NCBI GenBank assembly: GCA_963969395.1
Contig: OZ017797.1
Location: 16,864,001 to 16,928,000, forward strand
Length of the DNA: 64,000 bases
Direction of reading: 5' to 3'
Source of the DNA: Pseudoscleropodium purum
Taxonomy: Eukaryota > Streptophyta > Bryopsida > Hypnales > Brachytheciaceae
Made by a program: the position numbers and the translations under genes. Under the pieces are notes generated by a model, which was given only the letters and a program-made list of their open reading frames with translations, was not told the origin of the DNA and did no database searches. This document shows positions 49,643 through 61,435 of the stretch, piece after piece (the stretch's first letter is position 1; every line of letters starts with the position of its first letter).

Positions 49643-52010
49643 GCACTTAACCTCTAAAGGATCAAGGCCCTTTTTCTGTCAAAAACCACTCCAAATTGTG
49701 AATCTATTGTGTTCCTCCAAGAAAACAAAAGAAAAATATTTTTTTCTAGAATCTAATCATAGGATCTTGTACTTTACTTATTCAAGATAATGTCGGTGGA
49801 AATTTCATGAAGTTTGACTATATAGATTGGAAGATATTAGCATCCAAAGTTGATAAATAAAAAATATATATTTTTTAAACAATGACCTATACTCCTCTTC
49901 AAATGGATTGATTTTTTTTTTCTAGTCATACATAAATGGGTTTTGTTGTTTTCAATACTTCCTTAAGAATAATTTTTGAATAACATATTCAAAATTGGCA
50001 ACAATGAAATTTTTCCAGTGAGATTTTCAGAAATATTTGTACGACTTTTCAAAATTGTAGACCTATTCCAAATTTCCCCTAATTATTATTTACGAAACTG
50101 ACCTACCCGTAGGGTAGGGTATGTAGGGAACGCAATTGAGAAGGGAGTCCTTCCGTTCCCATTCCCATTGAGGAGGAAGGCGCCGGGGAACCCTTTCCTC
50201 ATTGGCTCTCGCCTTTTCTGTCAAAGTTCCCATCTGACAAATGAAAAAGGCTGTCTGTCTGTCTGTCACTTGGGAGCCTAGATTGCTTGAAAGAAGATCT
50301 CCCTCGCTCAGTGTACTTGGCTCTCCCCACCTCCCGAGACGGACATCGTGCAGTTCTGCTCTCGTTCTCGTCATCAATACTCCGCTTCCATAACTTTCTC
50401 AATAACCCTTGTTAAAAGGACAAACCTGCCCAACTGAAAGCTAGGGGCCCAATTTGATCTTAGGGATGAAATTGGATTTCCAAAATAGTCGTAAATAAAT
50501 TGAAAATGTGGAGTTCCAATAATAGCTTGTATTGGTATTGATCTTTATTTATTTTTCCAAAAAATTGGAAATTCTAATTTTGGGGGTCACTTTGAAGGTG
50601 GCATCTTGGAAGCTGAAAATAGCCCACTCTTGGACTTTTCTAGTCAATTTCACACTTACTATGAGATCAAAGAATACACCAATTAGTACATCGTGGTGTT
50701 TGTGACCATCATCTCTAGTTTTACTGATAAAATTCATACTACTCTAAGCATTTTTGTAAATAATTGTGATTTTTACAAAGGAATTACTTTTTGAAATCAT
50801 ATATAGATTTTATTGTTTTTTATTGTGAAAAAATGAATTAAACATTTGGTTATATATTACTACTTGAGAAAGATATTAAATTATTGAAAGGTGTGTTTTT
50901 AACCCCTATAGTTCCTAGACTATGTTTTTGTCAAAAACACTCCAAAATTGCCATTTTTTGAGACAAGTTTCAAAATTTAGGGAAAATTTTTTTTGGACAC
51001 ATCCAACCGTAGGATCTTGAAGTACACTATTTTGAAAAGACATGGTAAGAATTTCAAAAATTTCCACCGTGTAGATTGCAAGATATTAGCATTTGAAGTG
51101 ACAAAAATCATTTTTTTGCCTCTGCAAAAAAACAAGCAACTGAACTTCATAAGGTCACATTTGTATGAAACAATATTCAAAATGATTTCAACTCTTTGGA
51201 TTCATTCTTCAAGGCATGTTGGCTACATACTTGAAAATTTTTAGATCATTTGAAATTGTACAACATATAGGAAAAAAATAGTAAGTAGAAAGATGTAGAG
51301 AATAGTTCAAAATACTAAATTATCAACAATTTATTTATGGAAACAAAAAATTTCAATCCCAATGGTTGTAATGTCATAATAAACAATCTTCACCTAATGT
51401 TTTTATTTTTTTTCAAAAATATTGAAAAATGAATTCAATAAAGGACTTCAAAGTTTATTTGGAGTAGAGAGAATCCATAACTACCCACAAACTAAAACAC
51501 TTCATAACTTTTGACTCATTGATCAAAATGGAATGATTAAAAGCTTTAAATGTAAATATAAATCTTGAAAACCAATTTGGATTTGGATTTTTGAAAAAAA
51601 AATGATTTTTTCAGATCTGCCCGGACTACCTAAATTGAGAAAAAACTACATATTAGGTCATAACTTTTGACTCATATTTCCAAATGTCCCGAAATTTAGT
51701 GCTCATGAAAGATATTCCTTGTCCACACCTTTTGTCAAAATTTGGGCCAAAAACATGAAAATATCTAGTCACACACAACTACCCAAAATTTCTATGTTGC
51801 CCCAAAACGTAGTTTGGTCCTTTAGGGGGTAATATAGAAAACTGATGAAGTTTGAACATAAATGTTATTGCCCCCTTGAGGACCAAGGTCTTTTTTCACC
51901 AAAAAGTTCTAAAAAATGGGGAATATATTACCTAATTTCTAGCAAAAAAATTGTATGACTTTTGAGTGAAATATCATTCAACTTCCACCACATCCTACTA
52001 GTAATGATCC
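49643..52010 (+). repeat. Three diverged copies of a repeat with AGGATCTTG core
   Basis: Copies near 49643-49870, 50895-51115 and (partial) 51868-52010 share a TTAACC.CTA.AG.A or CCTTGAGGACCAAGG opening, a TTTTTGTCAAAAAC.ACTCCAAA block, the ATC..A.CCGTAGGATCTTG.A type block and TAGATTG.AAGATATTAGCAT. Phrases such as CATAACTTTTGACTCAT (51510 and 51660) recur nearby. The style resembles non-coding LTR-retrotransposon DNA, but no coding part is seen. Confidence 0.5.
50090..50400. other. GC-richer island, possibly a promoter relic
   Basis: About 310 bp with much higher GC than the surrounding AT-rich DNA. It includes a GTCT microsatellite at 50251-50268. A 95-codon minus-strand frame spans it, but I recognise no protein. 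It may be a promoter or first-exon remnant or part of a mobile element. Confidence 0.4.
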
Positions 52011-55000
52011 TTTAAAAACTCATAGTTTAGAGAGTCCCCAAAGACTACTAATTTGTTTTATTGGAGTGTCCTTAGTGCACTTTGACAACTGTCCCTCCAA
52101 ATAAACTTCTAAATTTTTTACCCTTTTTATAATTAGAACTTGAAACTTCTACCATTAGAAGTTCATCCTAAAGTTTATTAAAGAGCTACAAAAAATACTC
52201 GAATTTAGACATTTGACAATGAAAATAGACCATTTCATAATCAAGCTAAAAGACAAAAATTATGGAGGTCTTGGCTAATCATGATTACCAAAAGGACCTA
52301 CAATTGGATTTATTGGAAAGTAAGTGTAGATGAAGATTTTAGTTTTTCTTTGGGTACAATTATTTGGAAGCAGTTTTTGCTACCACATTATTTTAGAGGT
52401 TAACAATCAAACTATTAATATTTTTAATGTCAATAATAATGGACAAAAATGTGAGTCAATTTGTAATACTCCTAAAAAGAAAATAAAGTATGTGTCTTTT
52501 CTTTTTCAATGAATTATAGGTAGGTAGATAGTCACTCAATGTCTCAAAGTCTCAATTAATAAAATTGAAGCCATATACCCTAGTCTAGTTTTAAAATTAT
52601 TTTTCCAAATTAAAATTTAGGAACTAAAATACCAATATCAACTCAAATTTTTAAGCAAAGAAAATGGGATAATCCACATCTCTATCAACAATTGTACATG
52701 TATTTATATTTATGCAAATAGACTGCATACATGTATCCATATCTAATGGCCCATTTCTAAAATGATTTGGTTGGTGTTTTTGAGGGATAGTAAATGATAT
52801 GAAAATTTGTTTAATGTTACAAAATTTGACATGTAATTGGAACATCCTAGAAGTGACCCTATTTTGTCAATAATTGGACATAGAATATAAAACTTGAAAA
52901 TATACACAATCTCATAGCTTTTACAATGAACTTTTGGACAATAAAAAGTCTCAATCCAATACATAAAAGTACTTTGTCATGCTATTTCCAATACTATTAT
53001 ATAACTTTCTTTATTTTAATGCATTTTCCAAACAAGGATGACATTTGTAGAAATCATCAAATAGAGAATTCTTTATTTATTTTTGCTTACATCCAAATAT
53101 ATAAATAATCCATCACTAAAGTGATGAATAGTACTCACTCTTATGGTAGTAACTATAGCTAGTAAAAAAAATTAACCATTATTAAATGGATAAAAGCTCC
53201 TCAAAATGGATGCAAATGACTATAAGTTAAATGTAGTCTTGTTTTAATTTTAGAATCTCAAGAATTATATATCTTGAAATCAATGTAGCTATCTTTGCCA
53301 AAAAAAATAAAGCTTGAGATGATCAACATGGTTATCTTGATTTGGAATACTATCAAGTGAATAGTTTTGTGTGGTTGGTGTTTTTGAGCACATAGTTAGT
53401 CACTCATGTGCCCCAAAACTAAATCTAAAATTGATTTTAACTATTGGGATTTTCTTAGACCACTATCAATTTAAGTATATATAAAAGACAATGCATCTAT
53501 ATCTATGTGCAACTGCAACAAAGAATATGAAATATGCAATTGCATACTTATGTATACATATATATAATATACAAGTTTGTATGTCTATATTTGCATATTT
53601 GTTGTAGATTATATATTATATCTACAAATCCATTGTGGACTACAAATAAAATAAATAGGACCCTTAGATTTTCAATGTGAAGGGATGTCTAGTGCATGTT
53701 TTTGAAGGAATAGTTACTTTGCACATATTCCAACTAGACTTTATGTGCATCCATTATAAGAAGTTCTACATCCAAGTCATAAAGTAGACCTTAGATATAT
53801 TGCTTCAATGATGTCCTAAGAAACCTATGGAATTTTCGATATATATTACTAGATGAAAAAATGAGTTCTATCTTGAACCACATTGAATAAGCTTTCTAAT
53901 AACTCCCACCTACTACCGTGTTATCCATCCAATGTTGTATATGCAATTTTGACACTCCCAAATGCTCCAATTCCCTATGCATATGCTCATAGGTTTACCA
54001 AAAGAAAGAAAGTGAAAAATAATGATCATTTGTACTCCATTGAGTTCATGAAGTGCCTCTTCAACTACAATAATTTGAATTTTACTTGTTAAAAGGATAA
54101 CATGCAACTCCTCGTTCTTTTTGTGTTTACAACTTGGATTCCATCATTGAACCCCTTCCTTTCATCCTATTTTTGGCCTATCTCCTTTGATAATTATTGA
54201 TAATTTTCCAATATCTAGGAGTATATTATGCATTTGACCTTCAAATAGGTCCCATTCCCAAAGGAGACTTGTTGCACCCAAAGATATATACTTCAATAGA
54301 CAACTCTCTACAAATACTTTTTTACCAAATGAGGGATAATGTGTTGTAAACATCGCAATATTTAAATACAAACCAATAGCTCCTTTTTTTCTTAAAGCAA
54401 AATTTGTCAAGACAAATGGATGAAAGGAAATGCAAACAAACTAACATGTAAGAACTCTCCAAAGCGATTGTTGTCAATCCATAGAGAGTACCAATTGCCT
54501 AAAAGCTTTGTAGATGAATAGTATCAAGCCATAGAAGTACAAATATAGACAATACATTGCAATAAAAAAATTAAAAAAATCAAGATGTTCAAACTTAGAT
54601 CTAAGACAATATATACTTGATGATGGCAACAACCTTTGAAATTGAAATTCATATAATAAATTTGAAAGTGACTATGCATGTTTGATCTAAAACAAAATAT
54701 CAAATTTGCAAATTAGATCCAATCTTATTGTTGAAGCTTGCAAAGTACATCTAAAATGAAGTTAAAACTACTTAAGCCTAATTTCTAAAGCAAATTGCAA
54801 ACAAAATCTTGAAGTTAGATTCATGTTTTGATTGCAATTAATATTTACATTGATGCTTCAAAAAATTTCATAAGCAAGAAAGTGAAGTAGTAAGATCTAA
54901 AAGTGTAAATAATGCTTGCAAAATAAATGTATTATCTTTGCTAACTAGATCTCAATTTCAAATGTATTCAAGATGCCTCCAAAATACATGTAAAATTGTA

Positions 55001-56210
55001 CATGTAAAACTAAAATGGATTCACTACATGAAGACCTCAACCAAACAAATGAAATTGAATCTACTTATTTCTTCCATGGTTTGTTTGGCAATGGAGGCCT
55101 TTGGATTGTTTGCCTTTGGTGTTGTCTTCAACATCATGTATTGCTAAGGGTGATTCCTCCATATCATTAGCAATGTTTTTTAGAGATGACAACTTGTACT
55201 TGATTTGCAATTGCCAAAGATTCAATCCTTAAAGAGTTAGTGCTTTGATTTGGTTGTGCCATCAAGTTGGAGTTGCTTGTTGTGATGGATCTTGAAGCTA
55301 TAGCATTCTTCATATTTGTCAAACAATGAAGATGATTGTAAGAAACACTTGTTGATTTTGTTGCATTTTCATATTTAATATGATTTTTTTTCCCCTAAAA
55401 TTCTTTAAAATTAGAATTTAAAAACAAACAAATTTGATGAATGTATACACCTTTATAAAGATCGTATCCTAGGAAGATAAAGTATAGAAAAATCTCTAGT
55501 AGTATAACTAAAAAAGTACTAAATCTCAAGAGAATGGATATATTCACAATTTAATTTGAAAAAATAGAAAATAATATAATTTTTTTTGGTTTATTTTCAA
55601 TAAATCTAAAGAGATGGTCATTTGTTAGCCATAAGAAAAAAGATAAAGCCTTTGGAGAAGCAGCTCTACAATGACATTTTTAGAGATTTTCATGTCACCA
55701 TTGGCCTTATAGAATTACACTAATTATGTATTTACCTTGTTTTGACTTTTTTGAAGGTAAAGTCATAATTGAGTAATCAAAGTGCATCAAAGGTAGGTTT
55801 AATAATGAGGTAGTCCAAAGTACAGGGGGTTTAATAATCATCCCTAAACTCAAGTATTAAATGATTAAGGTTGTCTTTCCCTCTCCAGAGTCCTCATCCT
55901 CCAAATTCATCTACATTTCATTAATGCAAATTGCAGTACAAGGATAGTGGTAGTACATTTATGATATGCTCCACTTTTTTTTTTTTTAGTTCTAGGACTG
56001 AATATAGAAATCAATATGATTTATAAAGAAAAATGGTTTGCAAAAAACCCCAATATAAAATCCATTGAATAATATATTGTTGCAATATATTGTGTAGTCA
56101 TCACAATAATTAATTTTACATTTTATAATGTAGAGAGAATCTCTTTATATACACATAGGATAGTAGTAAGTAGAATAACCCATGTGAGATATATAAATTA
56201 AAATTTGCAA

Positions 56211-56647
56211 TTTTTCAACTATTCATAGATAAATCAAAAGTAGGAATTATAATTGAAGTAGAATTAAAAACCTCATTTAGGCGTAGTATAATAACTTTTT
56301 TCAAAAAACTTTGAACTATAAAAAGATTGAAAATTGAGATCAATTTCATCTACAAAAATCTGTTTGAGATTCTAATCCTCCAGTCAAAAGTTAGGGCCAA
56401 ATTTCAAAGAAAATGCTTGAAAATGTCCAAAAGAATTCCCTTCCAACCCCTCTCTGAAATTTGTCCATAACTTTTGATTGGAGTATTTAAATTCCAAACG
56501 GATTTTTGGAAATAAAACTGAACTTCATTTCCCTACTTTCTTTAGTCTAAAGTTTTTTGAAAAAAGTTGATCTACTATGCCTAAGTGAGCTATGAAATTC
56601 TACATTGAGCACAATTCCTATGTTTTGACTATGAGTAGTTGAACTTT
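56211..56647. repeat. Large foldback (inverted repeat) with arms of about 200 bp
   Basis: The left arm (56211-56409) and the right arm (about 56451-56647) are diverged reverse complements around a loop of about 40 bases. Matching blocks, read on the + strand of the left arm, are TTCAACTATTCATAG, TAGGAATT, GTAGAATT, CTCATTTAGGC.TAGTA, AACTTTTTTCAAAAAACTTT, AAAAATC.GTTTG and GTCAAAAGTTA followed by CAAATTTCA. A single-arm relative lies at 15920-16095. Transcription would give a long imperfect hairpin RNA. Confidence 0.75.
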
Positions 56648-57542
56648 CATCTTCAAATTGTCCCATACCCTTTGAAGATTCATGATGAACAATACATTCA
56701 TTATAAAAACAAATTCCTCACCTTCCAATTATCCAATTGTCATCGAAGGAAGTCTTTCACAATTTCATGTAATTGATTCTTAGAGGTTGTGGTAATTGCA
56801 CCTCCTTGTAGACATTTTTAAATTTCCCGATAGCTTAGTCTTTGTATGAATTTGGTAATTTTTTTTTCTTTTCTACTCCATATATGTTAAAAATAATTAT
56901 TTTTTGCCTACCTTGCCCGACAACCACAGTACAAGGTGTTCAATAATCAAGGTTCAGATGCATCAGAGATAGAATACACTTGTAGTACTCGGGTTTTGTG
57001 CCACTCCATACACTGACAATCATCTGACATCCCTACTTACAGTCAGCAACAATAGGAGAAAAATTAGTGGAAGTGCAAAAATAAATGTAATCTTTGAGAT
57101 CCTTTGAGGGCTTTGAAGAGTCCATTAGAGGGTCTATCTTTCTCATATGAAGAACCATTAAAACAGCATTTTACATGCTTCAATGAAAATGCAAGCAAAT
57201 AGAAGTGGACTTCCATATAACATAGAATTAACTATAATCAAAATTTCTTTAAAAAATAGTTGCTAGTCTACTAGAAGCCCATCCCCTCTAAATTTCAGCT
57301 TTGAATTCTTTTTTTCGCTAGAAATATTATTACCTTCTAGAATGGAAAAAGTGACATAAAATTAGGGACTAATTTTAGATAGTACAAATTTTTTTTTAAA
57401 TGAAAAAAAATTAACCAAGGTGCATGAAATTCACGAGTATGTGAATTATGAATCTTGAGTCTTCTGAAGTTATAAAGCAAAAGTTATGGTCCTAAAAAAA
57501 TCAGTTGGAAAGGTGTGATGGAAAATGATAAAAGCGTAATAT

Positions 57543-57669
57543 GGAATGCCTATTGGGAGGAGCGGGGAGGAGCATTGTGGAGTGAAATCTGCCGTTCCCT
57601 GCGAGCAGCGGGAGCCGCGAGTGGGAATGGCAGATTGCACTCCACAAAGCTCCGACCAATGGGCATTCC
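57543..57669. repeat. Compact GC-rich hairpin (MIRNA- or MITE-like)
   Basis: The outer arms GGAATGCC.ATTGG (14 bp, one mismatch) and the inner arms TTGTGGAGTG.AATCTGCC.TTCCC (25 bp, two mismatches) form one stem of 127 bp in total, with a terminal loop of about 23 bases. The left arm carries about 10 extra bases, apparently a duplicated AGGAGC. It sits at the edge of a GC-richer island with an exact telo-box TTAGGGTTT at 57711-57719. No known miRNA was recognised. Confidence 0.65.
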
Positions 57670-60588
57670 ATTGCGTAATCAGCCTTGCGAGATATTGGTC
57701 GCTGACCGCCTTAGGGTTTGAAGCTTTTCATTTCTCCCTGGGCGACACTGCTCCTCTCCGCATCCGCAGGTTATGTTCCCGCTCCTGTTTTAATGGGAGG
57801 ATTATTCCGGCTTGAGAAAAGCCACCCAAAAAGCTCGTAATACCGAGCAAGAGCTGATTACGTTTCCTGCAATCACTATCACCGCATGAAGAAGTCAGCA
57901 CAGTGAGAGTGTTGTTTGAAGTTGTCAAGCTTCCGCTTTAGAGGAAAGATCCAAAGCATCATCTGTAATATATACAGTACCAAAAGTCAAAGGAAAGAAC
58001 CTAGTCAGCGAAGCGCAGTCAAGATCGAGCTAGAGTCCTAGCTCAACAGCGAAACAAAACCCATTTCAGTACTGATCTAGAAGAGCATGCAGCTTTGGTA
58101 TCTTGGCAACCAGAAAATGTGAACTTAAAATGCGATGAAGAGCTCGATCAAGGCTGAGCAAACTTGACCCCGAATGGAAGACAACGGCAGGATCTAGTGC
58201 ATGGCGAATCATTTAGAAGGAAAAACAAAAGCCGGACTAGCTAGTCTAGTGATCGACTCCCTTCTGAGCGAAAACTGCAGCCGCTTGACTGCGATTAATT
58301 TCCCACTGCAACCTAGTGCCGAATTTAAACACCTCGGTCCCTCCTCATCGATTTTGCTGGAGAGTACGTGCGGTGCGCTGTCGGTATACCTTGGTACTAG
58401 AAGCAAATTTTGCATTCCTTCCAGGCTCAGAATTGAAATTCCTCACTACTCCATCGATCGATCAGCGCGTACATTATGAGCAATTGAATGGTGCTCATAA
58501 CCTCCAAGTAGTGGGAGAAGCTGTGGACGGCGGGACTCAGAGAGAAATGAAGAAGTGAGGAGCTCAGTCCCCTTAACAAAGCCTCATTGATATGCACAAG
58601 GAGTCCCAACTCTGTGATCGAACCTTCTGGGCCTCTGCCTCGTTGTGCAAAGGAATCTTAAGCTGTTGGTGCACATTGGTGGCAACGAGTCCCACGTACA
58701 TTGCGCGCCTGAATAAGATTTGTGATCCGGCATGATTTGAAGGTCAGTTTGGGCAATGTCTATAAACTCCTTGCGTATCTTAAGTTGACGCTGCAAATGC
58801 CCCGGACCTCACTCGAGGGAGCGACTTCGCCCCTCTACGTGCCCTCATGTGGACGAACCAGGTGCATTTTGGCCCTGTTTTCAGGGATTTTTTAATATTT
58901 TCATAGTGCGTTTTTCCTTGTTATGTAATGTGACCTTTTCATAGGTCTTAATTTTGTTGCAAATCATCAAAAATCCATGTTAATTACAAAAACCTTGCCC
59001 TTTAGATCTCAGACAATTTTTTTGGAAATCAGAATTCTTAGTAGCAGCTTACAGATGTTGTTCTTTTATTATAGATACATGGAAATCTATGTACAAATTA
59101 GAACATGGGAAAGTGGACTTGGTTGAATTTTGTATGTTGTGTCAAATTTCATGCACCTCCAATAATACACTTTCTTGTGGCAATAAATTTTGAATATATA
59201 CTAGTAGAAGTAGTAAACTGAAGGGGGTCCTATAACACCAACTAAGCTAGCCAGCTACAATACAAAAGGATGGTTCATAAAGTCTATATAGGCACTAGTT
59301 ACCTCTATCAACTTTTTGAACCATTCCCTGGTGGTGTTTCAAGACCTACTTCCTACTAGTAATTGCATGAATATTATTGGAATGTATATTTCTCAATAAC
59401 CAAGAAATTATATCTAAAATATAAAAATAAATTATAATGCTAAATTCACTAGAATGAACACATATTCAACCAAATCTTTGAACCAAACCACACAAGTTCT
59501 AACAAAAAAAAATGGAAAAGCAAAGTAGACATAGGAAAAGAGGGACCAAGACAACAACCAAATGGTAGATTCTATTTTAAACATAAGTATTCCCTTTGTT
59601 CCACTAAAAACCTTTGGATTGAACATACTTTGCACATATACTGCTAAACTGTGCTCTATTCATTAATTTTGATTGTTGAGTAAGTGATTTAGAATCAATC
59701 AAATCATGTATGTGTATCCATTCCATCCATTCTACATTGCTTGCTCCATGCTCCATGATCAAAATCAATAAATGGAACCTTTTTAGTGGTACATGCACTA
59801 TTCCCAATTTGGACGGTTTTAATGGGACAAAAAGAAGTACAATATTTCAATTAAAATCTTGTCTTCTTATCACCAAATTTCCATCCATAATTTTTATTAT
59901 TCTTCATCTACTTCACCATCTTTCACCTAATATTTGCAACTAGTACAGCTCAAGAACGTACGTTGACCGCCATGCCACTCTAGCTCTCCTCTCTAATGGA
60001 TCTAACCGTCCAACCGAGACTTGCGAGTTGGAGCGGTCCAACCGTCCAAGAAAGTCCCACGAATGAGAGTCGAGTCCCAGGGACAATTAACTCACAATAA
60101 GCGGTAGGTCCTCTTCTCCTTCCTGAGTGTCCTGAACCTTTATTGTTCGGGGATGGTACACCCTACACTCCTTCGTAGCCCTCTGTGTACCATTTGCCAG
60201 GAGGGCTCTTGAAATTAAAGAAGCTCCAGTTGTTGCTGCTGCAGGCAGATTGGACTGCAAACCAACAGTCTGGAAGCGTAGGCTCACGCACACCAAGGCA
60301 ACTTAGCCTCGGAGTTCGGTTCGAACTTCGAAGCGCAACTAGCTAGCTAGCCGTCCATCACGCCTCAAAATCCACCGTCGTCATCTTCTCCGTCGTTTCC
60401 ATTGCAAGCTAGAGTGATCTAGCTCCTCCCTCTGACTTCTCTGCACGTGAGCTCACTTGCAAGGCTCTCAAATCGATCTCCACCTAGGTAGATAGCTCAA
60501 TCATTCGGTGCTAGCTAGCTTCCAAGCTAGGAGCATGTTGGACTTGTGAAACATATTTTAATCAGTTGTTTACTGAGTAAAGATTAAT

Positions 60589-60612
60589 CTTTGCTTTGCT
60601 TTGCTTTGCTAT
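60589..60612 (+). repeat. (CTTTG)n short tandem repeat
   Basis: Four to five CTTTG-type units (CTTTGCTTTGCTTTGCTTTG) end in CTATGCT, about 820 bp upstream of the carboxypeptidase-like start. Confidence 0.85.
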
Positions 60613-61435
60613 GCTAAACTAAGCTTAAGCTGCTTCGTTTCCTCGTTTGAGCTTCACCTTGGGAAACACGATGGCGCATGCGACTTTCCTATTGGCTTTC
60701 TTGTTGGGGAACAGGGTGCCAGCCAGCTGGTGATAGATAACAGGAACTGGCTAGAGCTAGCTGCAGTATGTTTCGTGAGCAGCGAAATCAGGAAAATCGA
60801 TTAGCTAGCTACCTCGCTTCCTCTACACAGCATTGGTTATTAAATTTTGAACTCTAGCTGCTGGCTGATTTCAGAGCTACCCTGCTTTCAAACAGAAAGT
60901 GATTTATCACTTACTTAGCTCTTAATGCGAAGAATTGAGTGAGAAGGACTGATAATATCGAAATGGGAGTTATGGGAGCTAGCACCAAGTGAGTAATGGA
61001 CCTCCTAGATCATGAAAAGTTTTGTTTTTTCTGGAAATGTGCATGTTCTGTCCACTAGTGCATGTTGTCAAAACCAACGTGGGATAGATATGCCAAATGT
61101 TAGTTAAATGGAGCAGAGCTTGAACCTGTAGAACCCGACAATATTGGCTGTTGAAAGCCCACCTTGAAGTTGTTGCACCCCACCAGACATTGATTGAAGT
61201 CGACCTTCTCGAATCTGGCGTCGAAGGCAGCTTAGATCCTCAATGAATAAGCCCCCTGGCATCCTCAGTACTAGACCTGCCAAGGTCTTCATTACTCAAA
61301 CCTTCTCCCAATTGTTGCTCCGTTCGTTGTGGAGACAAAAACTTGACTGCTGCTGTACGTAGTGGTACCATGAGAAGCGAGGGAGTGGCCGAGTGATCGA
61401 GTGTGCAATAGCACCATCGCCAGTCCCGCACAGAC

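Larger units (their letters stand above)
45235..61435. other. 16-kb gene-poor, AT-rich, repeat-bearing region
   Basis: No gene is supported here. The DNA is AT-rich and full of short random frames. Three diverged repeat families, a large foldback (56.2-56.65 kb) and a small hairpin (57.5 kb) are listed separately. GC-richer islands interrupt it at about 50090-50400 and from 57540 to 58860, with another at 59950-60480 ahead of the carboxypeptidase gene. No reverse transcriptase, integrase or transposase frame was recognised. Confidence 0.6.

Noticed and set aside
45235..57500. Search for retrotransposon or transposase genes
   Set aside because: No reverse transcriptase, integrase, RNase H or transposase motif could be found in any frame; only non-coding repeat relics are seen.
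58201..58479. 92-codon frame in the 57.5-58.9 kb island
   Set aside because: It has an ATG but no motif, and overlapping frames of similar length exist on both strands.
60087..60296. Minus-strand 69-codon frame as a gene fragment
   Set aside because: The composition is plausible but I recognise no family and see no adjoining exons.
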